Source: Solibacillus sp. FSL K6-1523 (GTDB taxonomy: Bacteria > Bacillota > Bacilli > Bacillales_A > Planococcaceae). From it: a stretch of DNA of 64,000 bases. The notes under the pieces were generated by a model. That model saw only the letters and a program-made list of their open reading frames with translations, was not told the origin of the DNA and made no database searches. Within the stretch, counting starts at the first letter, position 1, and each line of letters starts with the position of its first letter. The stretch is from NCBI RefSeq assembly GCF_038005225.1, contig NZ_JBBOSU010000001.1:3933501-3997500 (forward strand). Direction: 5' to 3'. This document shows, one piece after another, positions 8,732 to 17,674 of this stretch. The position numbers and the translations under genes were made by a program.

Positions 8732-8925
8732 GAACAACCTGCACCAAGCATCGATACAATTCTTCAAATTAATTATAATTAAAAAAGCCATGCCGAAATG
8801 TCCAATTGTAATAATTGGCTCTTCGGCACAGCTTTTATTTATATTACATATTAAATCAAACCAACTCCAACCACGCCACCGCTTCACAATGCGTCGTATG
8901 CGGGAACATATCAACCGGCTGTACT
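8732..8925 (-). repeat. Direct repeat DR3: the intact rlmD 3' end and terminator
   Basis: This is the presumed parent copy of DR1 and DR2. The right part is the last 24 codons of rlmD (stop at 8856). The middle is the terminator at 8781-8840. The left part carries GAACAACCTGCACCA, also present at DR1. Confidence 0.65.
8781..8840. terminator. rlmD terminator
   Basis: Stems AAGC..TGCCGAA / TTCGGCA..GCTT (8786-8797, 8822-8834) and an inner CCAATT/AATTGG form a long hairpin with A- and T-tracts on either side. It ends rlmD and may also stop transcription towards it. Confidence 0.75.
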
Positions 8926-10220
8926 TCCTGCGTCTTATACCCACCATCCTCTAAAATACGTAAATCACGCGCTAGTGTTGCAGGATTACAAGAAACATAC
9001 ACGACACGTTTTGGCTTCTGCTCGATGATTGTGTTGAGTAATGCCTCGTCACAGCCTTTACGTGGTGGATCGACGACTAACACGTCTGCTTCCTTACCTT
9101 CTTTATACCAGCGAGGGATCACTTCTTCTGCTGGGCCTGCTTCGAAATAGGTGTTTGTAAAGCCGTTTAGTTCTGCATTGCGCTTTGCATCTTCAATCGC
9201 TTGTGGCACAATTTCAACGCCCATTACATGCCCTGCTTGCTGCGCTAAAAATAGTGAAATCGAGCCGATACCGCAGTATGCATCAATGACACGTTCATTG
9301 CCTGTTAGCTGTGCATAGTCCAATGCTTGCTTATATAGCACCTCTGTTTGGAGCGGATTTACTTGATAGAAAGAACGTGCCGAAATTTCAAAGCGTACAT
9401 TGCCAATCGTATCTTCAATCGTATCTTTGCCCCAAAGTGTAAGTGTTTCATTGCCGAAAATGACATTTGTTTTTTCGCCATTAATATTTTGGACAATCGA
9501 CGTAACATTTGGTACAAGCTCACGAAGCAATTCAATCGCGGCTTCTGCTTGTGGGAATTTGCGTGATTTGGTAACGAGCACAATCATGACTTCCCCTGTT
9601 GCGCGTCCTTTGCGTACTACAACATGGCGTAGCATGCCTCGGTTCGATTGCTCATCATATGGGCGAATGCCTAAAGTTGCTAATTTCTCTTTAAAATCAG
9701 CCATCATCATATCGGCTTCACCCGTTTGGATTAAGCAACGTTCCATATCGACAATCGCATGAGATTTCATTTTGTAGAAGCCTGCTACTGTTTGTCCTGA
9801 ATCGCCTAATCCAAATGGAATTTGTGATTTATTACGATAATGCCAAGGTTCGTCCATCCCTTTTACAGGTAGTACCGGCGCATCGATTTTCCCTAAACGC
9901 TTCATTACGTTGGCAACCATGTTTTGCTTCCATTTTAATTGTCCTTCATACGAAAGGTGCTGCAATTGGCAGCCGCCGCATTGTGCGAAATAGTCACATG
10001 GCGCATCTACTCGGTCCGGTGATTTTTCGGTAATGCCTATAATTTTAGCAAAGCCATAATTTTTTAATGTTTTTACTACATGCACTTCCATCGTTTCACC
10101 AGGTAGCGCTCCCTGGATGAAGAGTGGGTAACCATTTATTTTTGCGACACCATTGCCATCATGCGTTAAATCTTCTATATAGACAGTCGTGCGATCATTT
10201 TTATTAATTGGTGCAGTCAT
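8856..10220 (-). CDS. rlmD: 23S rRNA (uracil-C5)-methyltransferase RlmD/RlmCD
   Basis: The 454-residue protein has an N-terminal TRAM RNA-binding domain (about 5-65). The iron-sulfur cysteine cluster [11 protein letters not shown] follows near residue 73. A Rossmann methyltransferase domain has the SAM motif [15 protein letters not shown] near 316, DPPRKGC near 382, and the catalytic cysteine in [12 protein letters not shown] near 405. Bacillus has one enzyme of this type, RlmCD, that makes both m5U747 and m5U1939 in 23S rRNA; the gene corresponds to B. subtilis yefA. It lies beside dgkB, as in B. subtilis, apart from the inserted cyd genes. Its 3' end is duplicated twice downstream. Confidence 0.93.
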   Translation of the reverse strand: MTAPINKNDRTTVYIEDLTHDGNGVAKINGYPLFIQGALPGETMEVHVVKTLKNYGFAKIIGITEKSPDRVDAPCDYFAQCGGCQLQHLSYEGQLKWKQNMVANVMKRLGKIDAPVLPVKGMDEPWHYRNKSQIPFGLGDSGQTVAGFYKMKSHAIVDMERCLIQTGEADMMMADFKEKLATLGIRPYDEQSNRGMLRHVVVRKGRATGEVMIVLVTKSRKFPQAEAAIELLRELVPNVTSIVQNINGEKTNVIFGNETLTLWGKDTIEDTIGNVRFEISARSFYQVNPLQTEVLYKQALDYAQLTGNERVIDAYCGIGSISLFLAQQAGHVMGVEIVPQAIEDAKRNAELNGFTNTYFEAGPAEEVIPRWYKEGKEADVLVVDPPRKGCDEALLNTIIEQKPKRVVYVSCNPATLARDLRILEDGGYKTQEVQPVDMFPHTTHCEAVAWLELV

Positions 10221-10304
10221 TTCATATTCGTCCTCTCGTTTTTCAATTCTTTTATTGTACCATGTGAACGACCTTTTGCACGCTTAACCCGCATTTATGA
10301 ATCG

Positions 10305-10350
10305 AAAAAACGCCTCCCCTTCACATTTGATGTATGCGTGAAGGGAGGCG
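10305..10350 (-). terminator. Terminator of the cydABS operon
   Basis: The stem CGCCTCCCCTTCAC / GTGAAGGGAGGCG (10311-10324, 10338-10350) has one bulge and is followed on the minus strand by TTTTTT. It sits just after cydS. Confidence 0.9.
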
Positions 10351-10354
10351 CTAT

Positions 10355-10459
10355 TTATTGTTTGTTACTTAATTTATCTTTCGGTGCTGTATAAAATGCA
10401 AGAAATAATGCGAGCACAACGACAATAAATGGTGCGACAAAAATTAGAAATCCGCTCAT
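10355..10459 (-). CDS. cydS: CydS-like small subunit of cytochrome bd oxidase
   Basis: This 34-residue protein has a single membrane helix: SGFLIFVAPFIVVVLALF, then FYTAPKDK. It starts at ATG 10459, 12 bp after cydB, with GGAGGAAG upstream, and is followed directly by the operon terminator. Length, hydrophobicity, the membrane segment and the position match CydS, the 33-residue third subunit seen in the Geobacillus bd oxidase structure. The assignment rests on these features and is a strong inference. Confidence 0.85.
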   Translation of the reverse strand: MSGFLIFVAPFIVVVLALFLAFYTAPKDKLSNKQ

Positions 10460-10471
10460 TGCTGCTTCCTC

Positions 10472-11497
10472 CTATACATGCTCATCATGAATTCCACGAA
10501 CATAGGCTTTATCAAATACAAACAGTTTGAATAATAAAACGAGTGACGGAATTAATAAAGCCGCGCCCAATATAAACACGATAATTAACGCAATCGCCAT
10601 TTCTTTATTTGTGAAGCTATCATGAATCGTCAAATACGGATACAGTAAATACGGGTAATGAGAGATGCCGTATGCAAAGAAAGCTAGCGCGAATTGGCTA
10701 AATAATAAGATAACCATCATGCCATAGTTTCTCTTCATCCATAATAACCATGTCGTAATAAAAAAGAGAATGGCCGAAATCGCAAATAACCACCATACAT
10801 TCGCCATTTTTTCAAAGCGGAATGAATTATGTCCGCGAAACTCAACAATAATCCCAACCGCAGCAATTGCGAGCGGTGCCGACCAAATTAATGCAAACTT
10901 GCGCATTAAGATCGATGCTTTATGATCTCTTGCTTTATGCGCATACCAGGTTAAAAACACCGCTGAAATATAAAGCACGGCAACAATACTTAAAACGACG
11001 ATACTCCACGTTAATGGACTCGTAAACAAAGCCTTATAATTCAACTGTGGATAATTGTTCACCATTTCCACAAAGCCGCCTTCGGAAATAGTGAATACCA
11101 CTGAAAATGAAGCCGGTATTAATAATCCAGCTAAACCGTAAGCTGTAGCATAGCCTTTATGCCCTGCCATTCCATATGATTCAAACGCATAGTAGGCACC
11201 ACGAATCGATAAAAGAATTAACGAAATACTGACGGGCACAAGTAAAATCGTGCCATAATAAAAGGCGGTTTGCGGGAAAAAGCCGACCATCCCAACAAAG
11301 AAAAATACGAGAAAGACGTTCGTTACTTCCCACACAGGTGATAAATAACGTTTAATGACATCACTTAAAATATCCGAGCGATTCGTTAACACACTATACG
11401 CATTATAAAATCCAGCACCAAAGTCAATCGAAGCAATAATAACGTAGCCGAAAAGAAAAGCCCAAAGTACGCAAATTCCAATAAGCTCTAAACTCAT
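10472..11497 (-). CDS. cydB: Cytochrome bd-type quinol oxidase subunit II
   Basis: This 341-residue membrane protein of normal family length has about nine helices. The N-terminus (IGICVLWAFLFGYVIIASIDFGAGF) contains the conserved DxGxG motif of subunit II. Its start overlaps the cydA stop by 4 bp. With CydA and CydS it forms a high-affinity oxygen reductase that takes electrons from menaquinol. Confidence 0.93.
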   Translation of the reverse strand: MSLELIGICVLWAFLFGYVIIASIDFGAGFYNAYSVLTNRSDILSDVIKRYLSPVWEVTNVFLVFFFVGMVGFFPQTAFYYGTILLVPVSISLILLSIRGAYYAFESYGMAGHKGYATAYGLAGLLIPASFSVVFTISEGGFVEMVNNYPQLNYKALFTSPLTWSIVVLSIVAVLYISAVFLTWYAHKARDHKASILMRKFALIWSAPLAIAAVGIIVEFRGHNSFRFEKMANVWWLFAISAILFFITTWLLWMKRNYGMMVILLFSQFALAFFAYGISHYPYLLYPYLTIHDSFTNKEMAIALIIVFILGAALLIPSLVLLFKLFVFDKAYVRGIHDEHV

Positions 11498-12831
11498 ACG
11501 AAGTCCCTCTCTTTCCTTTTCGCTATTTCATTTTCAATTGGATTGTTTTTAAACATACGTTGCAATGCGAGAATACTACCAATGGCAAGGATAAAATAAA
11601 GTAACGAGAATAAAATTAACATGAGGTCAACATATTCACTCGTTGTTGCACCCTGTTCTGTACGCATAATCCCTCGTAATAGCCAAGGTTGTCTTCCTAC
11701 TTCTGCTAGCCACCACCCAAATTCAATGGCTAGAACTGATAATGGCCCACCTGCGACGACAATCCACCTAAACCATTTCGTTTGAATAAATGTCCAGCCG
11801 CGCCATAGTGCAAGTAAATAAATGAGCGAAAGTGCCACCATAAACATGCCGATCATTACCATGCCATCAAATAAATAGTGAATATAATATGGCGGATGTT
11901 CGTCTACGGGAAACTGATCAAGTCCGATTACCTCCGCAGTTGGATTATTATGCGCCAAAATACTTAAAGCATATGGAATTTTCAATGCATATTTCACTTC
12001 ACCATCATCCAGCACACCGAGCAATACAAGCGGTGCATTCGGTGTTGTTTCAAAATGCCATTCTGCTGCTGCCAGCTTTTCTGGTTGGTACTCCGCTAAA
12101 TATTTGCCTGAAAAGTCACCAACAATAGCTGTTGCTACCGCAAATATAAAGCCTAATTTCATCAGTAAATAAAGTGATTTCTTATGATATTCATGGTTGG
12201 AGCCGCGCAATAAACGATATGCTGCAGCGGATGCTAATAAAAACGCACAAGTCATATAAGCAGTCAGCAATACATGCGCTACTTTCGTTGGCATAGCTGG
12301 GTTGAACATTGCGACGAGTGGCTGAATATTGATTAATTGTCCATCGACAATATCAAAGCCTTGTGGTGCATTCATAAACGCATTTAACACGGTAATAAAA
12401 ACCGCAGACATGGATGCCCCGATCGCTACGGGAATGAGTAGCAACATATGCTTTTTTTGATTTTCAAAACGATCCCATGTATATAAATAAATCCCTAAAA
12501 AGATTGCCTCAAAAAAGAACGCAAATGTTTCCATGAACAGTGGCAACGCGATTAATTGACCTGCCACTTGCATAAAGTTCGGCCATAATAGCGATAATTG
12601 CAGACCGATTACAGTACCTGTCACGACCCCAACAGCAACGGTAATAACAAAACCTCTCGCCCAACGTCTTGCCATTAATATATAGTGTTCATCATTATTT
12701 TTAATTCCAATCCATTGGGCAATCATAATCAAAATTGGCACACCGACGCCAATTGTTGCGTAAATAATATGAAATGATAGCGTAACTTCAGTTAAAATAC
12801 GGCTCCAAAATACAGCAGAATCATTGATCAA
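11494..12831 (-). CDS. cydA: Cytochrome bd-type quinol oxidase subunit I
   Basis: Subunit I carries the hemes. An early helix pair has the conserved histidine region (FHIIYATIGVGVPI), the GRQPW motif is GWWLAEVGRQPWLLRG near residue 370, and the quinol loop is short as in the Bacillus YthA type. I prefer TTG 12831, with AAGGAG 8 nt upstream; an ATG at 12849 would add six residues but lacks a ribosome site. It is the first gene of cydA-cydB-cydS. A truncated intergenic repeat lies just upstream. Confidence 0.92.
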   Translation of the reverse strand: MINDSAVFWSRILTEVTLSFHIIYATIGVGVPILIMIAQWIGIKNNDEHYILMARRWARGFVITVAVGVVTGTVIGLQLSLLWPNFMQVAGQLIALPLFMETFAFFFEAIFLGIYLYTWDRFENQKKHMLLLIPVAIGASMSAVFITVLNAFMNAPQGFDIVDGQLINIQPLVAMFNPAMPTKVAHVLLTAYMTCAFLLASAAAYRLLRGSNHEYHKKSLYLLMKLGFIFAVATAIVGDFSGKYLAEYQPEKLAAAEWHFETTPNAPLVLLGVLDDGEVKYALKIPYALSILAHNNPTAEVIGLDQFPVDEHPPYYIHYLFDGMVMIGMFMVALSLIYLLALWRGWTFIQTKWFRWIVVAGGPLSVLAIEFGWWLAEVGRQPWLLRGIMRTEQGATTSEYVDLMLILFSLLYFILAIGSILALQRMFKNNPIENEIAKRKERDFV

Positions 12832-12854
12832 TTTATTTTCTCCTTTCATGCAAT

Positions 12855-12889
12855 CGAATCAATTTCGCCTTGGCGTAATTGCGTCCAGA
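12855..12889 (+). repeat. Short truncated copy of the structured intergenic repeat
   Basis: GAATCAATTTCGCCTTGGCG followed by TAATTGCGTCCAGA matches the left end of the family described at 36214-36599; the rest is missing. It lies immediately upstream of cydA in the same orientation as the other copies. Confidence 0.7.
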
Positions 12890-12977
12890 GGCACTATCTT
12901 CATTACTATACCCATCTCATGACATTTCGAACGCTTAAATTCTCAAAAATCATTTCATCCCATAAATTCATTCAATA

Positions 12978-13018
12978 GAAAAAAGCTTGTAAAGACATTA
13001 TGTCCCTACAAGCTTTCA
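12978..13018 (-). terminator. dgkB terminator
   Basis: The 10-bp stem AAAGCTTGTA / TACAAGCTTT (12982-12991, 13007-13016) with inner GACA/TGTC is followed by T-rich sequence on the minus strand. Confidence 0.88.
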
Positions 13019-13023
13019 TTCAT

Positions 13024-13941
13024 TTATTTGATTTTATCTTCTTCGCGAATTTCGTCAATTGGCACAAATACTTCAATATGACGCTTTAAATTTTGGAAAA
13101 CCGCCGGAGCATCTCCACCGTACTCGCCATCTAAATTTAAATGTACCTCTTCCTCAGATGTAACTTTGACACGGCTTGCTTTCCGATAAATAACGCGTTC
13201 ATCATTTAAATGCTCGCCTCGCAGCGCAAGTGATGCAATTCGAATAAAGTCAGCAATATTACATTCCTTTAAAATCATGACCGTAAATAAGCCGTCATTA
13301 ATCGATGCGTCTGGGGCAATTTTCTCAAACCCTCCCACAGAGTTTGTTAATCCACATAGGAACATCATGACATTGCCGTCATATACTTCGTCGTCCATTT
13401 CAATTTTCATATGCGTTGCTTTAATGGAAGGAATCATTTCAATTCCTTTTAAATAGTAAGCTAACTGACCAAGCATTGTTTTCATTTTGCTCGGCACTTC
13501 GTAGGTCAGTTCAGTAATACGCCCTCCAGCAGCAATATTAATGAAATAACGTTCATCATTTAATATTCCAACATCAACTGGGATTGTTTCACCCGCAAGT
13601 ATAATGTCTACTGCTTCATCAATTTTCCGTGGAATTTGAACAGCACGTGCAAAATCATTCGTCGTTCCCATTGGAATTAACCCGATTTTCGGACGGTTCT
13701 CACATTGACTAACGCCTGAAACAACTTCATTCAATGTACCGTCACCACCGACAGCAATCACGATATCGAACTCTCGTTTTACAGCTTCTATTGCTGCATT
13801 TGTTGCATCTCCCGCACCTGTTGTGGCATGACATGATGTTTCATATCCTGCTATTTCTAGTTTTTCTAATACTTCTGGTAAATGTTTTTTAAAAACTTCG
13901 CGACCAGAAGATGGATTATAAATAATTCGCGCTCGTTTCAT
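13024..13941 (-). CDS. dgkB: Diacylglycerol kinase DgkB
   Basis: This 305-residue soluble lipid kinase starts with the DAGK_cat domain: RIIYNPSSGRE near residue 5 and the catalytic glycine motif VGGDGTLNEVVSG near residue 62, then MGTTNDFARA. The C-terminal beta-sandwich is of the YegS/DgkB type and ends with the LNLDGEYGGDAP motif near 270. It phosphorylates diacylglycerol, recycling lipid released during lipoteichoic acid synthesis. It corresponds to B. subtilis yerQ, which also lies between the gatCAB and rlmCD loci. Confidence 0.92.
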   Translation of the reverse strand: MKRARIIYNPSSGREVFKKHLPEVLEKLEIAGYETSCHATTGAGDATNAAIEAVKREFDIVIAVGGDGTLNEVVSGVSQCENRPKIGLIPMGTTNDFARAVQIPRKIDEAVDIILAGETIPVDVGILNDERYFINIAAGGRITELTYEVPSKMKTMLGQLAYYLKGIEMIPSIKATHMKIEMDDEVYDGNVMMFLCGLTNSVGGFEKIAPDASINDGLFTVMILKECNIADFIRIASLALRGEHLNDERVIYRKASRVKVTSEEEVHLNLDGEYGGDAPAVFQNLKRHIEVFVPIDEIREEDKIK

Positions 13942-13999
13942 AATTATCTCATCCTGATTTATTATTTTTCACCGTAATTCACTTTTTCATCCTGTTAAA

Positions 14000-14029
14000 A
14001 TTATACTGTTGGATGTTTATAAATTGCAA
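14000..14029 (-). promoter_or_regulatory. Putative SigA promoter of dgkB
   Basis: On the minus strand TTGCAA (14024-14029) and TATAAT (14000-14005) are separated by 18 bp, about 60 bp before the dgkB start. Confidence 0.6.
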
Positions 14030-14084
14030 CTGTTGCTTAGTTATTCGCGTAATCCTCTTCAATATATACGTTCCAATCAAAAAT

Positions 14085-14119
14085 AAGTTCCTACCGTTAT
14101 AATATAGTAGGAACCTCGA
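14085..14119. repeat. Small hairpin repeat, copy 1
   Basis: The stem GTTCCTAC / GTAGGAAC (14087-14094, 14107-14114) has an AT-rich loop. A closely similar 33-bp sequence is at 17600-17632. Function unknown. Confidence 0.6.
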
Positions 14120-14599
14120 TTTCATACGACAAAATTATATATAATCAATTAAAGTATCTAACATAAACACAACTCGTTCTATTTAAGTATCTGCTTCTAT
14201 AAATTCTAAGTTATTATTTCATCATTCTGAATCAAATATTGCCATAGTAAAATTTGTATTCATACTTGCTAAAAATGCCATTTGAGCATGCTTTTACTTT
14301 TAAAAAATTTTATTTTGCATATGTATTATTAAGTTCCGGTATTTATATTAAAAAAATGAAGAAAGGATTTAAAATTTCTATTCAGTAGGACAATTAATTA
14401 AGTAAACGCCGCCTCACACGGTAGCGGCGCACTTTATAAAGAAAGCTTCAGTAGGCAAAATTTTATAATGGCTGGCCTTGCACAAAGCACAAAGATGAGT
14501 CGTACAGATTTGTGACAACAAAGCTGTGTGACTCATCTGCTTAGCCAGCCATGCAAGCACATACTTTATTAGAATTTATGTTGGAATCTTTTCTTTAAA
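14120..14599. other. Gene-free region with a long hairpin of unknown role
   Basis: The left part is AT-rich without a recognisable gene. A GC stem CGCCGC/GCGGCG lies at about 14408-14429. At 14468-14552 there is a long imperfect hairpin: ATGGCTGGC pairs with GCCAGCCAT and AGATGAGTC with GACTCATCT, with smaller inner pairs ACAG/CTGT and TTTGT/ACAAA. There is no T-run after it on either strand, so it is not an ordinary terminator. Confidence 0.55.
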
Positions 14600-15157
14600 C
14601 TATAAAATTGCTGCTACAGTCTTTTTAAAATCTTCATATACATATGACCACATTTGCGGATTTTCTGTATATTGTATACGGAAGTTTTCATACATCGCTT
14701 TTTGTGCCTCTTCAAAATTAGGATCTTCCTTATCTGGTAGCTGCGCGCGATTATCCATAACGAATTGTTGTAACTGTGGTGCACGCGGTCCCCACTTTCC
14801 TAGCACTTCGCCCATCTCATTTAAAATGATATAGATTGGGATTGCCCGTCCACCATTCGTTAAGTAACGATCGATTAAATCTGTGTCTGCATCACGCAAT
14901 GCTGTACGAATTTCAACATTTGCAGCTTCTGCAACTTTTCGGATGATTGGATTGTTTAGCATCGCATCTCCACACCAATCTTCTGTAATCGCTAAAATAT
15001 GGACATTTGCATTTTTCAAGTTTTCGATAAATGCATCTTCCTGCGCCACTTCAAAACTTTCATAAATAGCAAAGCTCTGTTCTTTTAGCTGCGACATATC
15101 CTCCATATAAACTTTCATTTCTTTACTTTCTTCAAAATATTGTTGTTCTGTTTTCAT
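14600..15157 (-). CDS. Thioredoxin-family protein with a single active-site cysteine
   Basis: The 185-residue protein has a thioredoxin-like fold: ILAITEDWCGD at 54-64 takes the place of the WCxxC region, and a cis-proline region follows (GGRAIPIYIIL near 100). Only one cysteine (C62) is present in the active site, so it cannot form the usual disulfide. Family relatives (thioredoxin_9 type) are common in Bacillales and poorly characterised; a monothiol redox or chaperone role is possible. It is a single gene, divergent from the opp operon and preceded by AGGGAGGGA. Confidence 0.75.
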   Translation of the reverse strand: MKTEQQYFEESKEMKVYMEDMSQLKEQSFAIYESFEVAQEDAFIENLKNANVHILAITEDWCGDAMLNNPIIRKVAEAANVEIRTALRDADTDLIDRYLTNGGRAIPIYIILNEMGEVLGKWGPRAPQLQQFVMDNRAQLPDKEDPNFEEAQKAMYENFRIQYTENPQMWSYVYEDFKKTVAAIL

Positions 15158-15248
15158 TTCAATTCCCTCCCTATATATACTAAGTCCATTTTGACGCTTT
15201 TCATGACAAAGTGAAAGATTATTTATGCCTAAACATTATTATATCCAG

Positions 15249-15477
15249 AATCAATTACGCCTCGGCGTAATTGCGTCCAGATTTTTTCGAGCTCGCTCGA
15301 AAAACTTCCCTTAAAAATCTGTGACATCCGCCGGAGCTTAACTTGATTCAGCTGGAGTTTAAACCCCCACGCAAGTAAAATTACCTTTTTTGGCATTCAT
15401 CCCCCACTTATAGAAGTAGAGAACTTCTGTACCTGCCACTTCGCTTTCGGTACAAATACATTTGCTGAATTAAGTTA
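15249..15477 (+). repeat. Structured intergenic repeat, copy A
   Basis: This full-length copy includes stem CAATTACGCC/GGCGTAATTG (15252-15273), CAGATTTTT/AAAAATCTG enclosing TTTTCGAGC/GCTCGAAAA, and the closing stem AACTTGATTCAGC ... GCTGAATTAAGTT. Before its right end it carries an extra 45-bp hairpin segment (15427-15472) that recurs at 23243-23287. The rest of the region up to oppA (15478-15800) is AT-rich and holds the inverted repeat CCCTTGAATT/AATTCAAGGG (about 15579-15604) and a CodY-like box. Confidence 0.85.
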
Positions 15478-15753
15478 AATAAAATTTGAATCTTCGATGA
15501 AATAGATCAATTGTGTCTATTTTGTTACAAACTATAGTAGATTGAAAATTCAAAATGAATGAATTTTTCGAGCATATTCCCCTTGAATTCAAAGTAATTC
15601 AAGGGTTAATTAGTATATAGGTAAACTATTTTAAAATATAATATAAATTTGATAATATTCGGAATTATTGGACTTATTTGATTTCAAAACTTTTTTCTTA
15701 AACAGTCTTTTTTTATCAACAATATTCTGATATATTGTATTAACGCATCAAAA

Positions 15754-15768
15754 TATTATCAGAAAATT
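15754..15768. promoter_or_regulatory. Putative CodY box upstream of oppA
   Basis: TATTATCAGAAAATT matches 13 of 15 positions of the CodY consensus AATTTTCWGAAAATT and lies 33 bp before the oppA start. CodY represses peptide uptake operons when branched-chain amino acids are plentiful, which fits the gene. The call is motif-based only. Confidence 0.5.
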
Positions 15769-15800
15769 TAATTTACATGAATTTCTAGGGGGACTATTTA

Positions 15801-17453
15801 ATGAAGTACAACAAAGTAGTATTACCAGCAATGGCTCTTTCTCTTTCTGCATTTTTAGCAGCTTGTGGTACCGATGAAGGGTCAAAAGACACAGACAAAA
15901 ATGCATCAGGTGACGCAGCAAAAAATTTAAACGTATTAATTACATCTGAACCACCAAAATTACATCCACAATTAGCAACAGATACTACTTCTGGAGTAAT
16001 TATTGAAAACGCATTTGAAGGTTTAACAACAATGGTAAATGGCGAGCCTATTTTAGCAGCTGCCGAAGACTATAAAGTTTCTGATGACCTACTTACTTAC
16101 ACATTTACTTTGCGTGATGCGCAGTGGTCAAATGGTGAACAAGTAACTGCTGAAGACTTTGCCTTTGCATGGTTATGGGGTTTAAATCCAGAAAACGCTT
16201 CTGAATATTCATCAATCCTTTATGCAATTAAAGGTGCAGAAAACTATAATAACGGTTTAGGTACTGCTGAAGAAGTAGGAGTTAAAGCAATCGATGAAAA
16301 AACACTTGAAGTTACTTTAGAAGCGCCTACTCCTTATTTCTTAGAGTTAACAGCTTTCAAAACTTTCTTCCCAATTAACAAAGCAACTGCTGAAGCGAAT
16401 CCAAAATGGTTCACAGAAGCTGATTCTTATGTATCAAATGGTGCATACAACTTAGCATCTTGGAAACACGCAAGCGAAATCGTATTAGAAAAACGCGATA
16501 CGTATTGGGATGCTGAAAATGTAGCGATTGAATCAGTAAACGTTGCAATGGTTGAGTCTGAAACGACACAAATGACAATGTTTGATAGTGGCGAAGTTGA
16601 CTTCTTAGGCGCACCATTCGGCGGAATCTCTCTTGATTCAATCGAGCGCTTAAAATCTGAAAATAAATTAAATGTATCTGATTTATCAGGTATTTACTGG
16701 TACAAACTAAATACAAAAGATCCGGTTATGCAAAATGAAAACATTCGTAAAGCGTTATCTTTATCAATCGACCGTGAAGGAATCGTTAAAAACATCACTA
16801 AAGGTGAGCAAGAGCCAGCACTTGGTATCGTTCCAAACTCGGTTGCAGGTTTCGGCGATGACGAAGGTTATTTCCAAGATGCAAACTACGATGAAGCGAA
16901 AAAGTATTTAGATGCAGGTCTTAAAGAATTAGGTATTGCAAGCGCTGCTGATTTAGAAATTAAAGTTTCTTATAACACTTCAGAATCACACTCTGCAATC
17001 GCACAATTCATCCAACAAGGTTGGACGAAAAACTTAGGTATCAAAATTAAGCTTGATAATGCTGAATGGCAAGTATATTTAGACAAAATCAACAATGGCG
17101 ATTTCCAAGTAGGTCGTATGGGTTGGTCTGCTGACTACAACGATGCTTACTCATTCTTAGAAATGTACAGCAGTGCAGAGAACGGCAATAACCAAACTGG
17201 TTGGAGCAATCCAGAGTATACGAAGTTACTGAAAGAATCTACTACAGAAACAGACTCTGCTAAACGTTTAGAAAAATTATTAGAAGCAGAAGCTATTCTA
17301 ATGGAAGAAATGCCTGTAGCACCAATCTACTTCCAAACAAACTTAAATGTTGTTGCGGATAAGGTTAAAAATATGGCTCCTAATGCAATTGGTAGCATCA
17401 ACCTGAAATACGTAGATATTCAAAATGAGGATGAGGACGAGGGCAAGAAATAA
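15801..17453 (+). CDS. oppA: Oligopeptide ABC transporter substrate-binding lipoprotein OppA
   Basis: This 550-residue SBP_bac_5 protein has a lipoprotein signal ending LAAC at C22 and a Ser/Asp/Lys-rich linker. The peptide-binding domain contains the family segments SNGEQVTAEDFAFAW near 112, IRKALSLSIDRE near 313 and the C-terminal MEEMPVAPIYFQTN. The tail is unusually acidic (NEDEDEGKK). It captures peptides outside the membrane for OppBCDF. It is separated from oppB by 221 bp containing a stem-loop, an arrangement often linked to higher OppA than OppBCDF levels. Confidence 0.93.
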   Translation: MKYNKVVLPAMALSLSAFLAACGTDEGSKDTDKNASGDAAKNLNVLITSEPPKLHPQLATDTTSGVIIENAFEGLTTMVNGEPILAAAEDYKVSDDLLTYTFTLRDAQWSNGEQVTAEDFAFAWLWGLNPENASEYSSILYAIKGAENYNNGLGTAEEVGVKAIDEKTLEVTLEAPTPYFLELTAFKTFFPINKATAEANPKWFTEADSYVSNGAYNLASWKHASEIVLEKRDTYWDAENVAIESVNVAMVESETTQMTMFDSGEVDFLGAPFGGISLDSIERLKSENKLNVSDLSGIYWYKLNTKDPVMQNENIRKALSLSIDREGIVKNITKGEQEPALGIVPNSVAGFGDDEGYFQDANYDEAKKYLDAGLKELGIASAADLEIKVSYNTSESHSAIAQFIQQGWTKNLGIKIKLDNAEWQVYLDKINNGDFQVGRMGWSADYNDAYSFLEMYSSAENGNNQTGWSNPEYTKLLKESTTETDSAKRLEKLLEAEAILMEEMPVAPIYFQTNLNVVADKVKNMAPNAIGSINLKYVDIQNEDEDEGKK

Positions 17454-17515
17454 CCTCTCGTAAACTTTATACAATAAACTCATGCGAACACATGAGATGC
17501 TTGTCTTTTTCAAGT

Positions 17516-17559
17516 AGGAAGGCTGCTGAAACATTCATTTGTTTCAAGCAGCCTTTCCT
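17516..17559 (+). terminator. Stem-loop between oppA and oppB (partial terminator or mRNA stabiliser)
   Basis: AGGAAGGCTGCTGAAAC (17516-17532) pairs with GTTTCAAGCAGCCTTTCCT (17541-17559) with few bulges. Only a weak T-stretch follows, so read-through is expected, giving more oppA than oppBCDF mRNA (inference). Confidence 0.65.
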
Positions 17560-17599
17560 GCTATATAAGAATTTTCAAAATAGTACATTTTTTGACGGC

Positions 17600-17632
17600 G
17601 GGTTTCTACCATTAATATAGTAGCAACCTTGG
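17600..17632. repeat. Small hairpin repeat, copy 2
   Basis: GGTTTCTAC/GTAGCAACC (17601-17609, 17620-17628) around ATTAATATA closely resembles 14085-14119. It lies just before the ribosome site of oppB. Confidence 0.6.
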
Positions 17633-17674
17633 CTAAAAAAAGCCGAGATGTAATTAATAAAGGAGGTACGGACA

